Below, piece by piece: positions 35,027 through 44,202 of a DNA stretch of 64,000 nucleotides. How positions within the stretch are numbered: the stretch's first letter is position 1; every line of letters starts with the position of its first letter. The DNA is from Candidatus Paracaedibacter acanthamoebae. Lineage in GTDB: Bacteria; Pseudomonadota; Alphaproteobacteria; Paracaedibacterales; Paracaedibacteraceae. Position numbers and translations under genes: made by a program. The notes beneath the pieces were generated by a model that ran no database searches, was not told the origin of the DNA, and was given only the letters and a program-made list of their open reading frames with translations. The stretch is from the NCBI RefSeq assembly GCF_000742835.1, contig NZ_CP008941.1, positions 2,099,690-2,163,689 of the forward strand, in the 5' to 3' direction.

Positions 35027-36433
35027 CTAAGGCAATGACTTATAAATTTCTAAGGCTCTAAGGCGAGCTTTATCGTGATTAATAATAGGCTCAGGATAGG
35101 TTGAACCCAGCTTTATTCCCGCCTCTTTAAGCTTAATCGAGCTGGTTTGCCAAGGCTTATGAATAAAGTCATTACTTAACAGACGGAGTTCTGGTACCCA
35201 GCGCCTTACATAATTCCCTTCAGGGTCAAATTTTTCGCCTTGGAGAACGGGATTAAAGATACGGAAATAGGGAGCTGCATCAGCCCCACAACCGGCCACC
35301 CACTGCCAATTGGCGCTGTTATTGGCAAGATCAGCATCCACCAGAGTATCCCAAAACCAGGCTTCTCCATCTTGCCAGGGTAATAATAAATCTTTGATCA
35401 AAAACGAGGCGACAATCATGCGTACACGGTTGTGCATATAACCTGTGTGCCACAGTTCACGCATGCCAGCATCTACAATTGGATAGCCTGTCAGGCCTTG
35501 GGCCCATTTCTTAAAGGCTGATGGATTTTCTTGCCACGGGAAATTGGCAAATTGGGGTTTTAAGGGCTGTTGTGGCAACGTCGGAACATGATAAAGTAAA
35601 TGATAAGAAAATTCGCGCCAGCCTATTTCTGATAGAAAAGTGAGGGCATCGGTTTCGATGGCTAGATTAGAAGCAATATGCGCATAAATTCCATGCCAGA
35701 TTTGTCGAACACTAATTTCTCCCCATGCTAAATGGGGTGATAAATGGGAAGTAGCTTCTCTATCGAGACGATTACGGTTTCCTTTATATCCCTTTAAGTC
35801 TCCTAAAAAATGATCAAATCGCTCCTGAGCACCGGCTTCTCCCGGCGTCCAGGTTTGTCGTAAGCCGGTTGCCCAATCTGGTTGTGTTGGCAATAAATTT
35901 AAACTAGTGAGCGAGTTTTTGGTATAATCCAAAAGCTGAATTTCTGGGGGAGGGGGGATCGGCTTGCTTATATTTGCTTGGGCTATACATTTTTTCCAAT
36001 AGGGCGTAAAAACTTGGAAGAACTTTCCTTGATTGTTCGTGATCTCCCAGGGCTCAAACAGTAGGTGACTGTTAAAGGTTTTGACTAGAATTCCTTTATC
36101 TTGTAACTCAGATTTAAGGGCAGTATCAATGGCAATATCCTCAGGTCCATAACGGCGATTCCAAAATACGGCTGTCGCGCCGCTTTCGACAATAAGCTCC
36201 TTGAGAATGCTAGCGGCCTTACCTTGACGGAAAACCATTTTGCCCTCCAGCTTAGAATTGAGGTCTGCTAGACTGTGATGGAGCCACCACCGGCTTGCCC
36301 CGCCGGGTTGCCACCGGTTGTGATTTTCTAAGATAAAAAGGGGTATAATGTCCGCTTTCAGGCGAATGGCTTCCAGTAAGGCTGGGTTATCGGTGAGACG
36401 TAAATCTTTACGAAACCAAACGATACATTTCAT
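35027..36433 (-). CDS. phrB: Deoxyribodipyrimidine photolyase
   Basis: A 468-residue class I CPD photolyase or close cryptochrome relative. The N-terminal antenna domain starts IVWFRKDLRLTDNPALLEAI. The FAD domain shows FLSEIGWREFSYHLLYH, GYPIVDAGMRELWHTGYMHNR, and WFWDTLVDADLANNSANWQW, then AGCGADAAPYFRIFNPVLQ. Tryptophans of the electron-transfer chain are retained. It repairs UV-made cyclobutane dimers with visible light. It is followed by ubiA 16 bases upstream in the same direction, so it ends that transcript. Confidence 0.95.
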   Translation of the reverse strand: MKCIVWFRKDLRLTDNPALLEAIRLKADIIPLFILENHNRWQPGGASRWWLHHSLADLNSKLEGKMVFRQGKAASILKELIVESGATAVFWNRRYGPEDIAIDTALKSELQDKGILVKTFNSHLLFEPWEITNNQGKFFQVFTPYWKKCIAQANISKPIPPPPEIQLLDYTKNSLTSLNLLPTQPDWATGLRQTWTPGEAGAQERFDHFLGDLKGYKGNRNRLDREATSHLSPHLAWGEISVRQIWHGIYAHIASNLAIETDALTFLSEIGWREFSYHLLYHVPTLPQQPLKPQFANFPWQENPSAFKKWAQGLTGYPIVDAGMRELWHTGYMHNRVRMIVASFLIKDLLLPWQDGEAWFWDTLVDADLANNSANWQWVAGCGADAAPYFRIFNPVLQGEKFDPEGNYVRRWVPELRLLSNDFIHKPWQTSSIKLKEAGIKLGSTYPEPIINHDKARLRALEIYKSLP

Positions 36434-36449
36434 TTTTATTCCTTTAAGG

Positions 36450-37295
36450 TTACCGCATTAAAAATCCCACAAAGATGATTAAGCCGACCCATTGATTGGC
36501 TATAAAGAAATTTCGACACTCAGCGATATCTTTCAAATTAAGCTTTAAGACTTTATAAATTGCAAAGGTTGCCGCGCTGATAAAACACAAATAGGGCATT
36601 AAGCTGGAGTGAGCAAGCGCACAAGACCAGGATAAAAGAGCCGCCATTACCCCATATAAAGTAATAATAATAGGTCGAGCCCCTTTTCCAAAGGTTAAAG
36701 CGGTTGACCCAATTTCGAGATGTTGATCATCTTTGATGTCTTGAAAGGCGTAAACGGTATCATAGGCGACCGTCCAGCAAATGCCGGCCCCATAGGCGGC
36801 CCACACGCCCCGATGGTGCCATAAAGGTGTAAAAATCGCGATGGCCATAGGGAAACCAATGTTAAAGGCTAATCCCAGAACAACTTGGGGGTAATTCGTA
36901 AAGCGTTTTGCCTTGGGATAAATCATGAATAAAACGGTTGCGATTGCCCCAATGCCCCAACAGCGGGGAGGGAGCTGTAAAAGAACAACCAGGCCCAGGC
37001 CACATAAAATGAAGAAAAATACCCCGGCTTGAGACGCAGTAACTTCACCGCTCGCTAAAGGACGGGTTTTGGTCCGCTGAACGTGTCGGTCAATATCCTG
37101 ATCAAAATAATCATTCACGATACAGCCCGCGGCGCGCATCACGGTCGCCCCGATCGCAAATAGCAGCATCAATTTGGGATCAATGGCCAATCCCTGAGCG
37201 TACGCTAATCCCCACCAACAGGGGAATAAAATTAAAGCAATGCCTATTGGTTTATCAAAGCGCCCTAAGCGCCACAGAGCGGAAGCTATTAACAT
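36450..37295 (-). CDS. ubiA: 4-hydroxybenzoate polyprenyltransferase
   Basis: A 281-residue membrane prenyltransferase of ubiquinone synthesis, with about eight hydrophobic segments. The first Asp-rich motif is NDYFDQDIDRHVQRTKTRPL, and the second DTVYAFQDIKDDQ, which bind Mg-diphosphate. It attaches the polyprenyl chain to 4-hydroxybenzoate. It overlaps the rpiB 3' end by seven bases and precedes the photolyase gene. Confidence 0.93.
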   Translation of the reverse strand: MLIASALWRLGRFDKPIGIALILFPCWWGLAYAQGLAIDPKLMLLFAIGATVMRAAGCIVNDYFDQDIDRHVQRTKTRPLASGEVTASQAGVFFFILCGLGLVVLLQLPPRCWGIGAIATVLFMIYPKAKRFTNYPQVVLGLAFNIGFPMAIAIFTPLWHHRGVWAAYGAGICWTVAYDTVYAFQDIKDDQHLEIGSTALTFGKGARPIIITLYGVMAALLSWSCALAHSSLMPYLCFISAATFAIYKVLKLNLKDIAECRNFFIANQWVGLIIFVGFLMR

Positions 37296-37723
37296 GCGGG
37301 ATCACTAAATTGGTTGACACGCCGTTGATGGCGTCCACCCTCGAAAGAGGCTTGGAGGAAATGGTCCAAAATATGCTTGGCAAGTTCTGTCCCTAGGGTT
37401 CGTCCGCCCAAGCATAAAACATTGGCATTGTTATGGCGCCGCGCCAACTCCGCGTCCAGACCGGTACTGCAGCGGGCCGCCCGAATATGAAGATGGCGAT
37501 TGGCGGCCATCGACATGCCAAGGCCGGTGCCACAAATAAGGATTCCCACGGCCGTCGGATCGGCTTTAAGATGGTCGGCTAATTTATCCGCATACATCGG
37601 GTAATCCACAGATTCTAATGAATCTGTCCCTAAATTAACAACCTCAGCACCTTTAAGATGGCTTAAAAGAACTTCTTTAAGGTCATATCCCCCATGATCC
37701 GCGGCAATGTAAATTTTAGGCAT
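37289..37723 (-). CDS. rpiB: Ribose-5-phosphate isomerase B
   Basis: A 144-residue LacAB/RpiB-fold isomerase converting ribose 5-phosphate and ribulose 5-phosphate. IYIAADHGGYDLKEVL begins the chain, the active-site loop ICGTGLGMSMAANR follows, then ARCSTGLDAELARRHNNANVL and GGRTLG. The family cysteine acting as base is in the CGTG loop. It overlaps ubiA. Confidence 0.95.
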   Translation of the reverse strand: MPKIYIAADHGGYDLKEVLLSHLKGAEVVNLGTDSLESVDYPMYADKLADHLKADPTAVGILICGTGLGMSMAANRHLHIRAARCSTGLDAELARRHNNANVLCLGGRTLGTELAKHILDHFLQASFEGGRHQRRVNQFSDPAC

Positions 37724-37764
37724 GATAAAATTCTATCCTCTTTAATTCATTACATTTACCACAG

Positions 37765-38211
37765 CTATTTCAAAACGTCTATTTGAAGAGTTGGTTCAAC
37801 ATTCAGGTCTTTTACACGATTGATAAGGGTGGTTGTGTAATCATAAATATCCTGTCGTTGCAAATGAAGCATAGTAGCACGAAATTTTGACAGATTTTCA
37901 AGGTTACACATTTCTGAACGTTGCATGAGCCTATACAAAAAAGCCGCTTCTAACTTATAATATTCGATATAATTAGCACCCCAAACAGCGTTTTGAAGAT
38001 CTTCTGTTGTGCAATTGTCTTTTTGGGATAAGTTATAGAGCTCTTTTTCCAAGACAAGAGAGGGATAGGCATAAGGAGAGATATATTCCCTTTTATCTTC
38101 CGGCTCGGGTATAATTTTTACTAAATAAAAGAAGTCAAATTTAAGTGATGCATAAGAATCTTGAGAAAAGCAATTTGATATGATCAATAAAAATAACAAT
38201 AGTATTCGCAT
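37765..38211 (-). CDS. Secreted protein of unknown function
   Basis: A 148-residue protein. The start at 38211 is chosen because AGAGGGA lies upstream and a signal peptide begins there (MRILLLFLLIISNCFS). A longer frame starts at 38271. The mature part is mostly helical and rich in Tyr and Leu (LVLEKELYNLSQKDN, YYKLEAAFLYRLMQRSEM). Two cysteines (Cys in KDNCTTED and EMCNLEN) could form a disulfide in the periplasm. I recognise no family. It is divergent from ccmF, 74 bases away. Confidence 0.6.
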   Translation of the reverse strand: MRILLLFLLIISNCFSQDSYASLKFDFFYLVKIIPEPEDKREYISPYAYPSLVLEKELYNLSQKDNCTTEDLQNAVWGANYIEYYKLEAAFLYRLMQRSEMCNLENLSKFRATMLHLQRQDIYDYTTTLINRVKDLNVEPTLQIDVLK

Positions 38212-38285
38212 TATAACTAGGTCCCTCTTTAAAACTTGATATTTATATTGAATCATAGAACGATTGATCATTTCTACATCGCTGG

Positions 38286-40130
38286 ATGATTATTTTTTTG
38301 CTAAGGTTGGGACACGGATTAGCGAACGAGTATAGATCACCCACCATGCAGCTTTCATGGACACCATATTTAGGGCAAGCACTGCTTTATTTAGCAGCGG
38401 TCATAGCAAGTTTAGTCTGTCTTGTCCCGCGCCATAAACGTGTTCTGTTTGCTTTCCTGTGGCTAACAATTGCAGCAGCTTTTGGCTGGTTAATGTATGC
38501 CCATGTCAGCTCTGATTTCTCTTTTTTAAATGTTGTGATGCATTCCCATACGCAAAAACCCCTGCTTTATAAGATTTCAGGGGTTTGGGGCAACCATGAA
38601 GGATCAATGCTCTTATGGCTGTTGCTGCTGGTAACGGCGGGGGGAACGGCTTTTCGTTATCAAGAACAAGGGCTGTCATTCGTGGCGTATACTGCACTGG
38701 CGATTTTATTGTTTTTGATTGTGGCTTGCAATCCTTTTGCTGCTGTTCTTATTCCTCCTCTCGAGGGGCGCGATTTAAATCCTTTACTGCAGGATCCCCT
38801 TTTAGCCATTCATCCACCCTTCCTCTACTTAGGTATTGTCAGCTCCCTTATACCCTTGATTTACAGTAGTTTAAATCAGTGGGATCGATCGTGGGCTTAT
38901 TGGACGATATTTTCTTGGACGTTTTTAACAATTGGGATTGTTTTGGGGAGTTTTTGGGCTTATTACGAATTAGGCTGGGGCGGCTGGTGGTTTTGGGATC
39001 CGGTGGAAAACGCCGCTTTGGTCCCTTGGCTGTTGCAAACGGCGGCTAGTCACAGTCTCATCCCCGTACGTCAAGGTCGGTTGTCGCTGGCTGTTCCCAA
39101 ATGGCTGAGTTTTGCGACGTTTGCAACTTGTTTGTTGGGAACATTTATTATTCGGTCAGGTCTTGTCACCTCTGTCCATAGCTTTGCTGTTGATCCAGAG
39201 CGCGGTATATTTCTGTTGCTTGTGTGTTTGGTTGTCCTCTTTCCCCTTGGGGTTAGACTGTGGAGAATTAAAACAGTCCCCCCCCGCGATAGGCGAGTAG
39301 AATTTAATTTAGGGACAGCTATAAAATTAGGACTATTTTTTCTATGTTTTACGGCCTTTACAGTCGCCTTTGGCACGCTCTATCCTTTAATTCTTCAGGC
39401 GTTTAAGAGTCACTTGACAGTAGGGGCGCCTTACTTTAATGCGACGGTCATTCCGATCATGATTCCGTTAGTGGTTCTGATGGCATTGCAACCCTGGTTA
39501 ACGCCAACTCATTTAAGGACACAACGGGCGTTATCGCCCCTCTTAATAGCAACAGCAGCTGTCTTGCTGCTGTGGTTTCAGTTCCATTTGAACCGGCCGT
39601 TGATTTTGATAGGGTATGGCGTCGGCGTTTGGTTGCTGAGCAGTATGATTTTGGGACTGTGGCACAGACGCTGGACGGGGCTGCAAATCCCCATGATTTT
39701 AGCCCATTCTGGCGTAGGGCTGGCGGTCGTTGGAATGGCTTTAAGTCTCGGATTTGAGGATGAAAAGCTTGTTGCTTTGAAGGCGGATGACACAGTTATA
39801 TTTCACAATCAAAAACTAACCCTGGCAGAGGTTACGGGAAAAAAGGCTGAAAATTATATGGGGCAAACAGCGCATTTAATGCTGAATAACCAGGTCTCCT
39901 TAAAACCCCAAAAAAGATTTTATTGGACACAAGGGATCATTCATCAGGAAACAGCCATTTATTCGCATGGTTTTGATCATTATTACATCTCCATGGGGGA
40001 CCATTATCAAGATGATTCTTGGGGATTCCGAATTGCTTATAAGCCTTGGATCAACTTAATGTGGTTGGGATTTTGTTGCATGGGGGTGGCCGGACTATGG
40101 CGCTTAGGCCAACGATGGAGAAGAGCATGA
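38286..40130 (+). CDS. ccmF: Cytochrome c haem lyase subunit CcmF
   Basis: A 614-residue polytopic membrane protein of system I cytochrome c maturation, with about fourteen hydrophobic segments. The WWD haem-handling domain is WGGWWFWDPVENAALVPWL. Other landmarks are GVWGNHEGSMLLWLLLL, PLLAIHPPFLYLGIV, and a C-terminal LIYAL-like helix replaced by WINLMWLGFCCMGVAGLW. It accepts haem from CcmE and joins it to apocytochrome. The start at 38286 is uncertain; ATG at 38346 is possible. It overlaps ccmH by ATGA. Confidence 0.95.
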   Translation: MIIFLLRLGHGLANEYRSPTMQLSWTPYLGQALLYLAAVIASLVCLVPRHKRVLFAFLWLTIAAAFGWLMYAHVSSDFSFLNVVMHSHTQKPLLYKISGVWGNHEGSMLLWLLLLVTAGGTAFRYQEQGLSFVAYTALAILLFLIVACNPFAAVLIPPLEGRDLNPLLQDPLLAIHPPFLYLGIVSSLIPLIYSSLNQWDRSWAYWTIFSWTFLTIGIVLGSFWAYYELGWGGWWFWDPVENAALVPWLLQTAASHSLIPVRQGRLSLAVPKWLSFATFATCLLGTFIIRSGLVTSVHSFAVDPERGIFLLLVCLVVLFPLGVRLWRIKTVPPRDRRVEFNLGTAIKLGLFFLCFTAFTVAFGTLYPLILQAFKSHLTVGAPYFNATVIPIMIPLVVLMALQPWLTPTHLRTQRALSPLLIATAAVLLLWFQFHLNRPLILIGYGVGVWLLSSMILGLWHRRWTGLQIPMILAHSGVGLAVVGMALSLGFEDEKLVALKADDTVIFHNQKLTLAEVTGKKAENYMGQTAHLMLNNQVSLKPQKRFYWTQGIIHQETAIYSHGFDHYYISMGDHYQDDSWGFRIAYKPWINLMWLGFCCMGVAGLWRLGQRWRRA

Positions 40131-40513
40131 GTCAATTTTTTTTATGGATAGTTTTACTTTTTTCTACAGAAAACCAGGCGCTTGAAGTTCATGAACAGTT
40201 AGCCGATTCTGTCCAAGAATATCGCGCAAAAAAGTTAGGGGATCAGCTTTTATGCCCTAGGTGTGGGGGGCAAGCGTTGAATGAGTCGGCCGTGGAAGAA
40301 GCAATTCTATTACGGATGATCATTCGGGAACAAATTGTTAAAGGCTGTTCTGATCAACAAATTGTTGATTGGTTTGTGGATCGATACGGGGAGAGGATTT
40401 TAGTGAAGCCGCCTCTTTCCATGACCACTTGTATTTTGTGGTTTTTACCGTGGCTCCTTTTAGGGGGCTGCTTGGGGAAAATTTTTTATAGGAATAATAA
40501 AAAAGCCCTCTGA
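40127..40513 (+). CDS. ccmH: Cytochrome c maturation protein CcmH
   Basis: A 128-residue protein: a signal-anchor at the N-terminus, a periplasmic domain with the thiol motif LLCPRCGGQALNES (C-x2-C), then the family helices VEEAILLRMIIREQIVKGCS and IVDWFVDRYGERILV, and a C-terminal transmembrane helix. It reduces or holds the apocytochrome c CxxCH cysteines for CcmF. The start at 40127 overlaps the ccmF stop by ATGA and has GGAG upstream. The thioredoxin-like ccmG that often lies between the two is absent here. Confidence 0.92.
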   Translation: MSQFFLWIVLLFSTENQALEVHEQLADSVQEYRAKKLGDQLLCPRCGGQALNESAVEEAILLRMIIREQIVKGCSDQQIVDWFVDRYGERILVKPPLSMTTCILWFLPWLLLGGCLGKIFYRNNKKAL

Positions 40514-40526
40514 CGAGGGCTTCTTC
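40505..40526. terminator. Bidirectional terminator between ccmH and rpmE
   Basis: GCCCTC (40505-40510) pairs with GAGGGC (40515-40520). On the minus strand it is followed by TTTTTTATT, a strong terminator for rpmE; on the plus strand by TTCTTC. It overlaps the ccmH stop codon. Confidence 0.8.
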
Positions 40527-40541
40527 GAAAGCTTTAAAAGC

Positions 40542-40769
40542 TTATTTTGCTGAACTAAATCCACCAAAACGCTTGTTGAATTTGCTGATCTGACCGGCTG
40601 TATCATTCAAGCGAGCAGATGTACCTGTCCAGGCTGGATGGGACTTTGGATCGATATCAAGCTGAAGGGTATCACCTTCTTTACCCATAGTAGTACGGGT
40701 CGTGAATTTGGTTCCGTCTGTCATAACAACATTGATTTGATGGTATGTTGGGTGAATATCTTTTTTCAT
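40542..40769 (-). CDS. rpmE: Ribosomal protein L31
   Basis: A 75-residue L31. It has the conserved start [19 protein letters not shown], then [18 protein letters not shown] and FNKRFGGF. The zinc-binding cysteines of the Cys-plus form are absent, so it is the zinc-independent type. It stands alone between two plus-strand blocks. A TATAAT box lies at 40818-40823 on the minus strand without a clear -35. Confidence 0.95.
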   Translation of the reverse strand: MKKDIHPTYHQINVVMTDGTKFTTRTTMGKEGDTLQLDIDPKSHPAWTGTSARLNDTAGQISKFNKRFGGFSSAK

Positions 40770-40875
40770 AATCGTGACCTAAAATAAAATAAACAATCTT
40801 AATATGCTATATAGCCTATTATAACAGAGTATGCAATAATTTTCCTTAAGAATCATAGATTAATGTGGAGTTTAA

Positions 40876-42009
40876 TTGTCAAAGGATAATAAAATCCAAG
40901 GGGTGCCTCACGTAACCCTCGATTCAACGGATCGGGGGAAATCTCTTGTTTTTTCAGGGGATTGGCGAACTTTAACCATAGAGCCGATGTCCGATCGCTT
41001 AGCTGAAATTAAGCTGAGTAAATCTGAAATTTCTGATCTTAAACTTCAATTTGATGACACCTTTTCTTACGATATGGCAGGCGCCTGGCTGATTGCTAAA
41101 TTCTTAGAGACCCTTAAATTATCGGAAAAACAGCAAAAAAAACTACCAGAACTCATTGGCAAGTTGATTGAAAAATCATTTGATTTTCCTGAGGAGGAAG
41201 AAGCATTAAGTGCTTCAACTTTTCTAAAAGAAACAGGCCGATTTAGCGTTGACCTTGCTCAAAATACCAAAAACATTGCGGGGTTTTTAGGGCAAACTTT
41301 AGTCAACATTTACACTATCCTGACTTCTCGAAAAGGATTGCGCTGGCCCGGAATTGCCTATTTTATTGATGTGGTGGGATTTAAGGCTATTCCCATTATA
41401 AGTTTGATTTCTTTACTGATCGGAGCTGTTTTGGCTTATCAAGGGGTCACTCAGTTAGAAAAATTTGGCGCCTCATCTTACGCGGTTGATTTTTTGGCTG
41501 TCTCGCTCTTACGAGAAATTGCCGTGTTGTTAACCTCGATTGTGGTGGCTGGGCGATCGGGAAGCTCTTTTACGGCTCAAATTGGCACGATGTCCTTAAA
41601 TCAGGAAATTGATGCGATCCGAATGATGGGGCTCAATCCGTTTCATGTTTTGGTTATTCCCCGTGTTTTTGCCTTAATTATCTCTTTACCACTATTGGTG
41701 CTTCTTTCAATCGTTATGGGGGGAATTGGTGGGATGATTGTGATCCGGAGCACTATCGGACTTCCCTATGGTGAATTTTGGTCGCTTTTTCAAGGGGCGG
41801 TTCACAAAACGACATTTTGGACCGGCATGAGTAAGGCCCCCTTGTTTGCCTTAATTATTGGCGTTATTGGATGTTATCGGGGCATGCAAGTGAAAGGAAG
41901 TGCTGAAAGTGTTGGTCTTATGACCACACGATCGGTGGTGGAATCAATTTTTATGGTAATTATCTGTGATGCGATAATGTCTATATTTTTCACAAGCATG
42001 GATTGGTGA
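40876..42009 (+). CDS. mlaE: MlaE-type lipid ABC transporter permease with STAS-like N-domain
   Basis: A 377-residue protein starting at TTG with GGAG upstream. Residues 1-110 form a soluble STAS-like region (LVFSGDWRTLTIEPMSDRLA, then LQFDDTFSYDMAGAWLIAKF). From about residue 150 the MlaE permease follows, with GLRWPGIAYFIDVVGFKAIP, LLREIAVLLTSIVVAGRSGS, QIGTMSLNQEIDAIRMMGLNP and VKGSAESVGLMTTRSVV. It moves phospholipid between the inner membrane and the MlaD ring. In this protein the STAS part found separately as MlaB is fused, as is usual in alphaproteobacteria. Confidence 0.93.
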   Translation: MSKDNKIQGVPHVTLDSTDRGKSLVFSGDWRTLTIEPMSDRLAEIKLSKSEISDLKLQFDDTFSYDMAGAWLIAKFLETLKLSEKQQKKLPELIGKLIEKSFDFPEEEEALSASTFLKETGRFSVDLAQNTKNIAGFLGQTLVNIYTILTSRKGLRWPGIAYFIDVVGFKAIPIISLISLLIGAVLAYQGVTQLEKFGASSYAVDFLAVSLLREIAVLLTSIVVAGRSGSSFTAQIGTMSLNQEIDAIRMMGLNPFHVLVIPRVFALIISLPLLVLLSIVMGGIGGMIVIRSTIGLPYGEFWSLFQGAVHKTTFWTGMSKAPLFALIIGVIGCYRGMQVKGSAESVGLMTTRSVVESIFMVIICDAIMSIFFTSMDW

Positions 42010-42011
42010 TC

Positions 42012-42737
42012 ATGACGACTCTTATTGATGTTAAAGATTTATCGACAAAGTTTGGTTCTCAAGTTGTTCATGACCATCTCAATATATCCGTTAAGGAAGG
42101 TGAGGTGTTAGGCGTTGTGGGGGGATCTGGTTCTGGTAAATCTGTGTTAATGCGCTATATGATTGGATTGGAACCGCCTCAAAAGGGTAAGATTGTCTAT
42201 AATATGCCAGGTGGTTTTCACCAAAGTCACATCGGCGTTCTTTTTCAACATGGGGCATTGTTAAGTTCGATGTCCATCATGGAAAATATTATGACGCCTC
42301 TTTTAGAGGTGGCAAAGCTGCCGCCGGAGATGGCGCGTAATTTAGCTCTCTTAAAAATTGAATTAGTGGGATTGCCTGTAGAAACAGCTTTCAAATCACC
42401 CGCAGAGTTGTCAGGGGGGATGATCAAACGGGCTGCCTTAGCGCGATCTTTAGCGCTGGAGCCTCCTATTTTATTCCTAGATGAGCCAACATCAGGGCTG
42501 GATCCTATCAGTGCGGCGGCCTTTGATAAGTTGATTAAAGAGCTTCAAAAAAATTTAAATATTACAGTTGTTATGATTACCCATGATTTGGATAGTTTGG
42601 TTCAAATTTGTGATAGAATAGCAGTGTTGGTCGATCATAAAGTTTTAATTGGCTCTCTTGCAGAGATTGTGAAAATCGATCACCCTTGGATTAAGGATTA
42701 TTTTCATGGATCGCGGGGCGAGCGGTATTTTCGATAG
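42012..42737 (+). CDS. mlaF: MlaF-type lipid ABC transporter ATPase
   Basis: A 241-residue ATPase. Walker A is VVGGSGSGKSVLMRYMIGL, the Q loop LFQHGALLSSMSIMENI is of the Mla type, the signature ELSGGMIKRAALARSLAL is present, Walker B is ILFLDEPTSGLDPISAAAF and the switch His lies in VMITHDLDSL. The start at 42012 (MTTLIDVKDLS) is preferred to TTG at 42003, which lies inside mlaE. Confidence 0.93.
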   Translation: MTTLIDVKDLSTKFGSQVVHDHLNISVKEGEVLGVVGGSGSGKSVLMRYMIGLEPPQKGKIVYNMPGGFHQSHIGVLFQHGALLSSMSIMENIMTPLLEVAKLPPEMARNLALLKIELVGLPVETAFKSPAELSGGMIKRAALARSLALEPPILFLDEPTSGLDPISAAAFDKLIKELQKNLNITVVMITHDLDSLVQICDRIAVLVDHKVLIGSLAEIVKIDHPWIKDYFHGSRGERYFR

Positions 42738-42745
42738 AGGATAAA

Positions 42746-43606
42746 ATGGAAACACATGTCAATTACGTCCGTGTCGGAGCCTTTGTCATTGGTGGATTTT
42801 TCGCCATGATTTTCTTTATTTTATGGCTTAATAAGGTTGGCTTTGGAGATTCAACTCAACCCTATCAAATTTATTTTAAAGGATCAGTTGCGGGGCTTAA
42901 AATCGGTAATGCTGTGCAATATCGTGGAGTGCCGATTGGCAAGGTCTCAGCAATTAAAATTGATCCTAAAAATGTTGAGCAAATTGTGGTGACTGTAAAG
43001 ATTGATAAGAGTGCAGTTATTAAAGAGGATATGATTGCAAGCCTTGAAAGCCAAGGGTTGACAGGAATTTCATATATTCAAATTAATGGCGGTACCACCA
43101 CAGCAAGAAGTCTGCTGGAAGTGGGCCATAAAGATATTCCTGTTATTGCCTCAAAATCCTCGCTGATTGAAGAGGTATCCGCCACTATTCCGGATATGTT
43201 AAAGAAAATGGACGGACTAATTTCCGAAATACGCGGGATTTTTAGTGATGAGAATCGTCACTCTTTTACCAAAACGATGAAAAATATTGAAGAAATAACA
43301 AGCTATTTTAAACCGACAAATGGTAAGGATAAGGACACCTTCATTCTAGAGCTAACCAAGGCCATTTCGGATTTAGATGAAACTTTATTGGAAATTAAAT
43401 TAATGACCAAAGAATTTACGCATGTTCTTAAAGACAACCGGAGCGGACTGCGAGAATTTACAACCAATGGTTTAAATTCCTTTACTCGCTTTATGGTTGA
43501 AGGACGCGAATCCTTGGCCGCTATTCGTCGTCTGAGTGAATCCTTAGAACGTTCACCGACACGTTTCTTTTATAATGATGCAGAGCAAGGGATACCCGTT
43601 CGATGA
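42746..43606 (+). CDS. mlaD: MlaD-type MCE protein
   Basis: A 286-residue inner-membrane-anchored MCE protein. One transmembrane helix lies at about residues 10-30 (VGAFVIGGFFAMIFFILWL), then an MCE domain from about 40 to 120 (YFKGSVAGLKIGNAVQYRGV, IGKVSAIKIDP, SLESQGLTGISYIQINGG). A long helical tail follows. Hexamers of this domain form the tunnel for lipid. It begins nine bases after mlaF. Confidence 0.93.
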   Translation: METHVNYVRVGAFVIGGFFAMIFFILWLNKVGFGDSTQPYQIYFKGSVAGLKIGNAVQYRGVPIGKVSAIKIDPKNVEQIVVTVKIDKSAVIKEDMIASLESQGLTGISYIQINGGTTTARSLLEVGHKDIPVIASKSSLIEEVSATIPDMLKKMDGLISEIRGIFSDENRHSFTKTMKNIEEITSYFKPTNGKDKDTFILELTKAISDLDETLLEIKLMTKEFTHVLKDNRSGLREFTTNGLNSFTRFMVEGRESLAAIRRLSESLERSPTRFFYNDAEQGIPVR

Positions 43607-44202
43607 CTCAAAGGTTATATCGTGTACTTTTTATATTATGTTTGCTTTTAACAGCGTGCGGTCCCTTAATTCCTACGCCTGGCGAAGCGCCGAAGCGATA
43701 TACGCTGTCGCATTTGGAAGAAAATAACCGAGCGCCTGTTATCCCACGACAACTAATTATTGAGGTTCCTACTGCTGCTGTTAGTTTAGATTCGGTGCGT
43801 GTAGCCGTGGTTCCGGCCCCCCAACAGATAAATTATTATGCTGATATGGAATGGTCTGATCGCTTGCCCGCCCTCGTTCAGGAATCCATCGTGTACTCTT
43901 TGCAAAATCAGCATCTCTTCCGCTCTGTGACGCGCAGTAGTGATGGCGTTATTCCGGACCAATCCCTTAAAATTGATATTCGTAAATTCTATATTGACCA
44001 AACAGGGATACCCACAGCGCAGGCAGAATATTTTATCCGATTAATGGATGTGGGCACCCGTCATGAAGTGGCGAGCAAAACTTTTACAGCGAGTATTCCG
44101 CTGAGGGGGGAAGTAACTTCTGAGTTAATCGCAGCTGCTCTGGATCGAGCCAATCGACAAATAATAGAAGATTTACAAGGCTGGCTGAGCCGTCATCATT
44201 AA
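43603..44202 (+). CDS. ABC-type transport auxiliary lipoprotein
   Basis: A 199-residue lipoprotein with lipobox LTAC after the signal (MTQRLYRVLFILCLLL). The mature part matches the ABC transport auxiliary component family (PqiC-like): YTLSHLE, VEVP-type strand IIEVPTAAVSLDSVRVAV, YYADMEWSDRLPALVQESIV, and AEYFIRLMDVGTRHEV. It sits last in the mlaEFD operon, overlapping mlaD by four bases. It probably docks the MCE ring at the outer membrane. The mlaC gene is not here. Confidence 0.88.
   Translation: MTQRLYRVLFILCLLLTACGPLIPTPGEAPKRYTLSHLEENNRAPVIPRQLIIEVPTAAVSLDSVRVAVVPAPQQINYYADMEWSDRLPALVQESIVYSLQNQHLFRSVTRSSDGVIPDQSLKIDIRKFYIDQTGIPTAQAEYFIRLMDVGTRHEVASKTFTASIPLRGEVTSELIAAALDRANRQIIEDLQGWLSRHH

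Noticed and set aside
34718-35038. A 106-codon frame, and a second at 34825-35016, with repeated peptide PGTRD...WLLMG
   Set aside because: It runs through the palindromic repeat array, so its repeated peptide simply translates the DNA repeats. No ribosome site or start context supports a gene.
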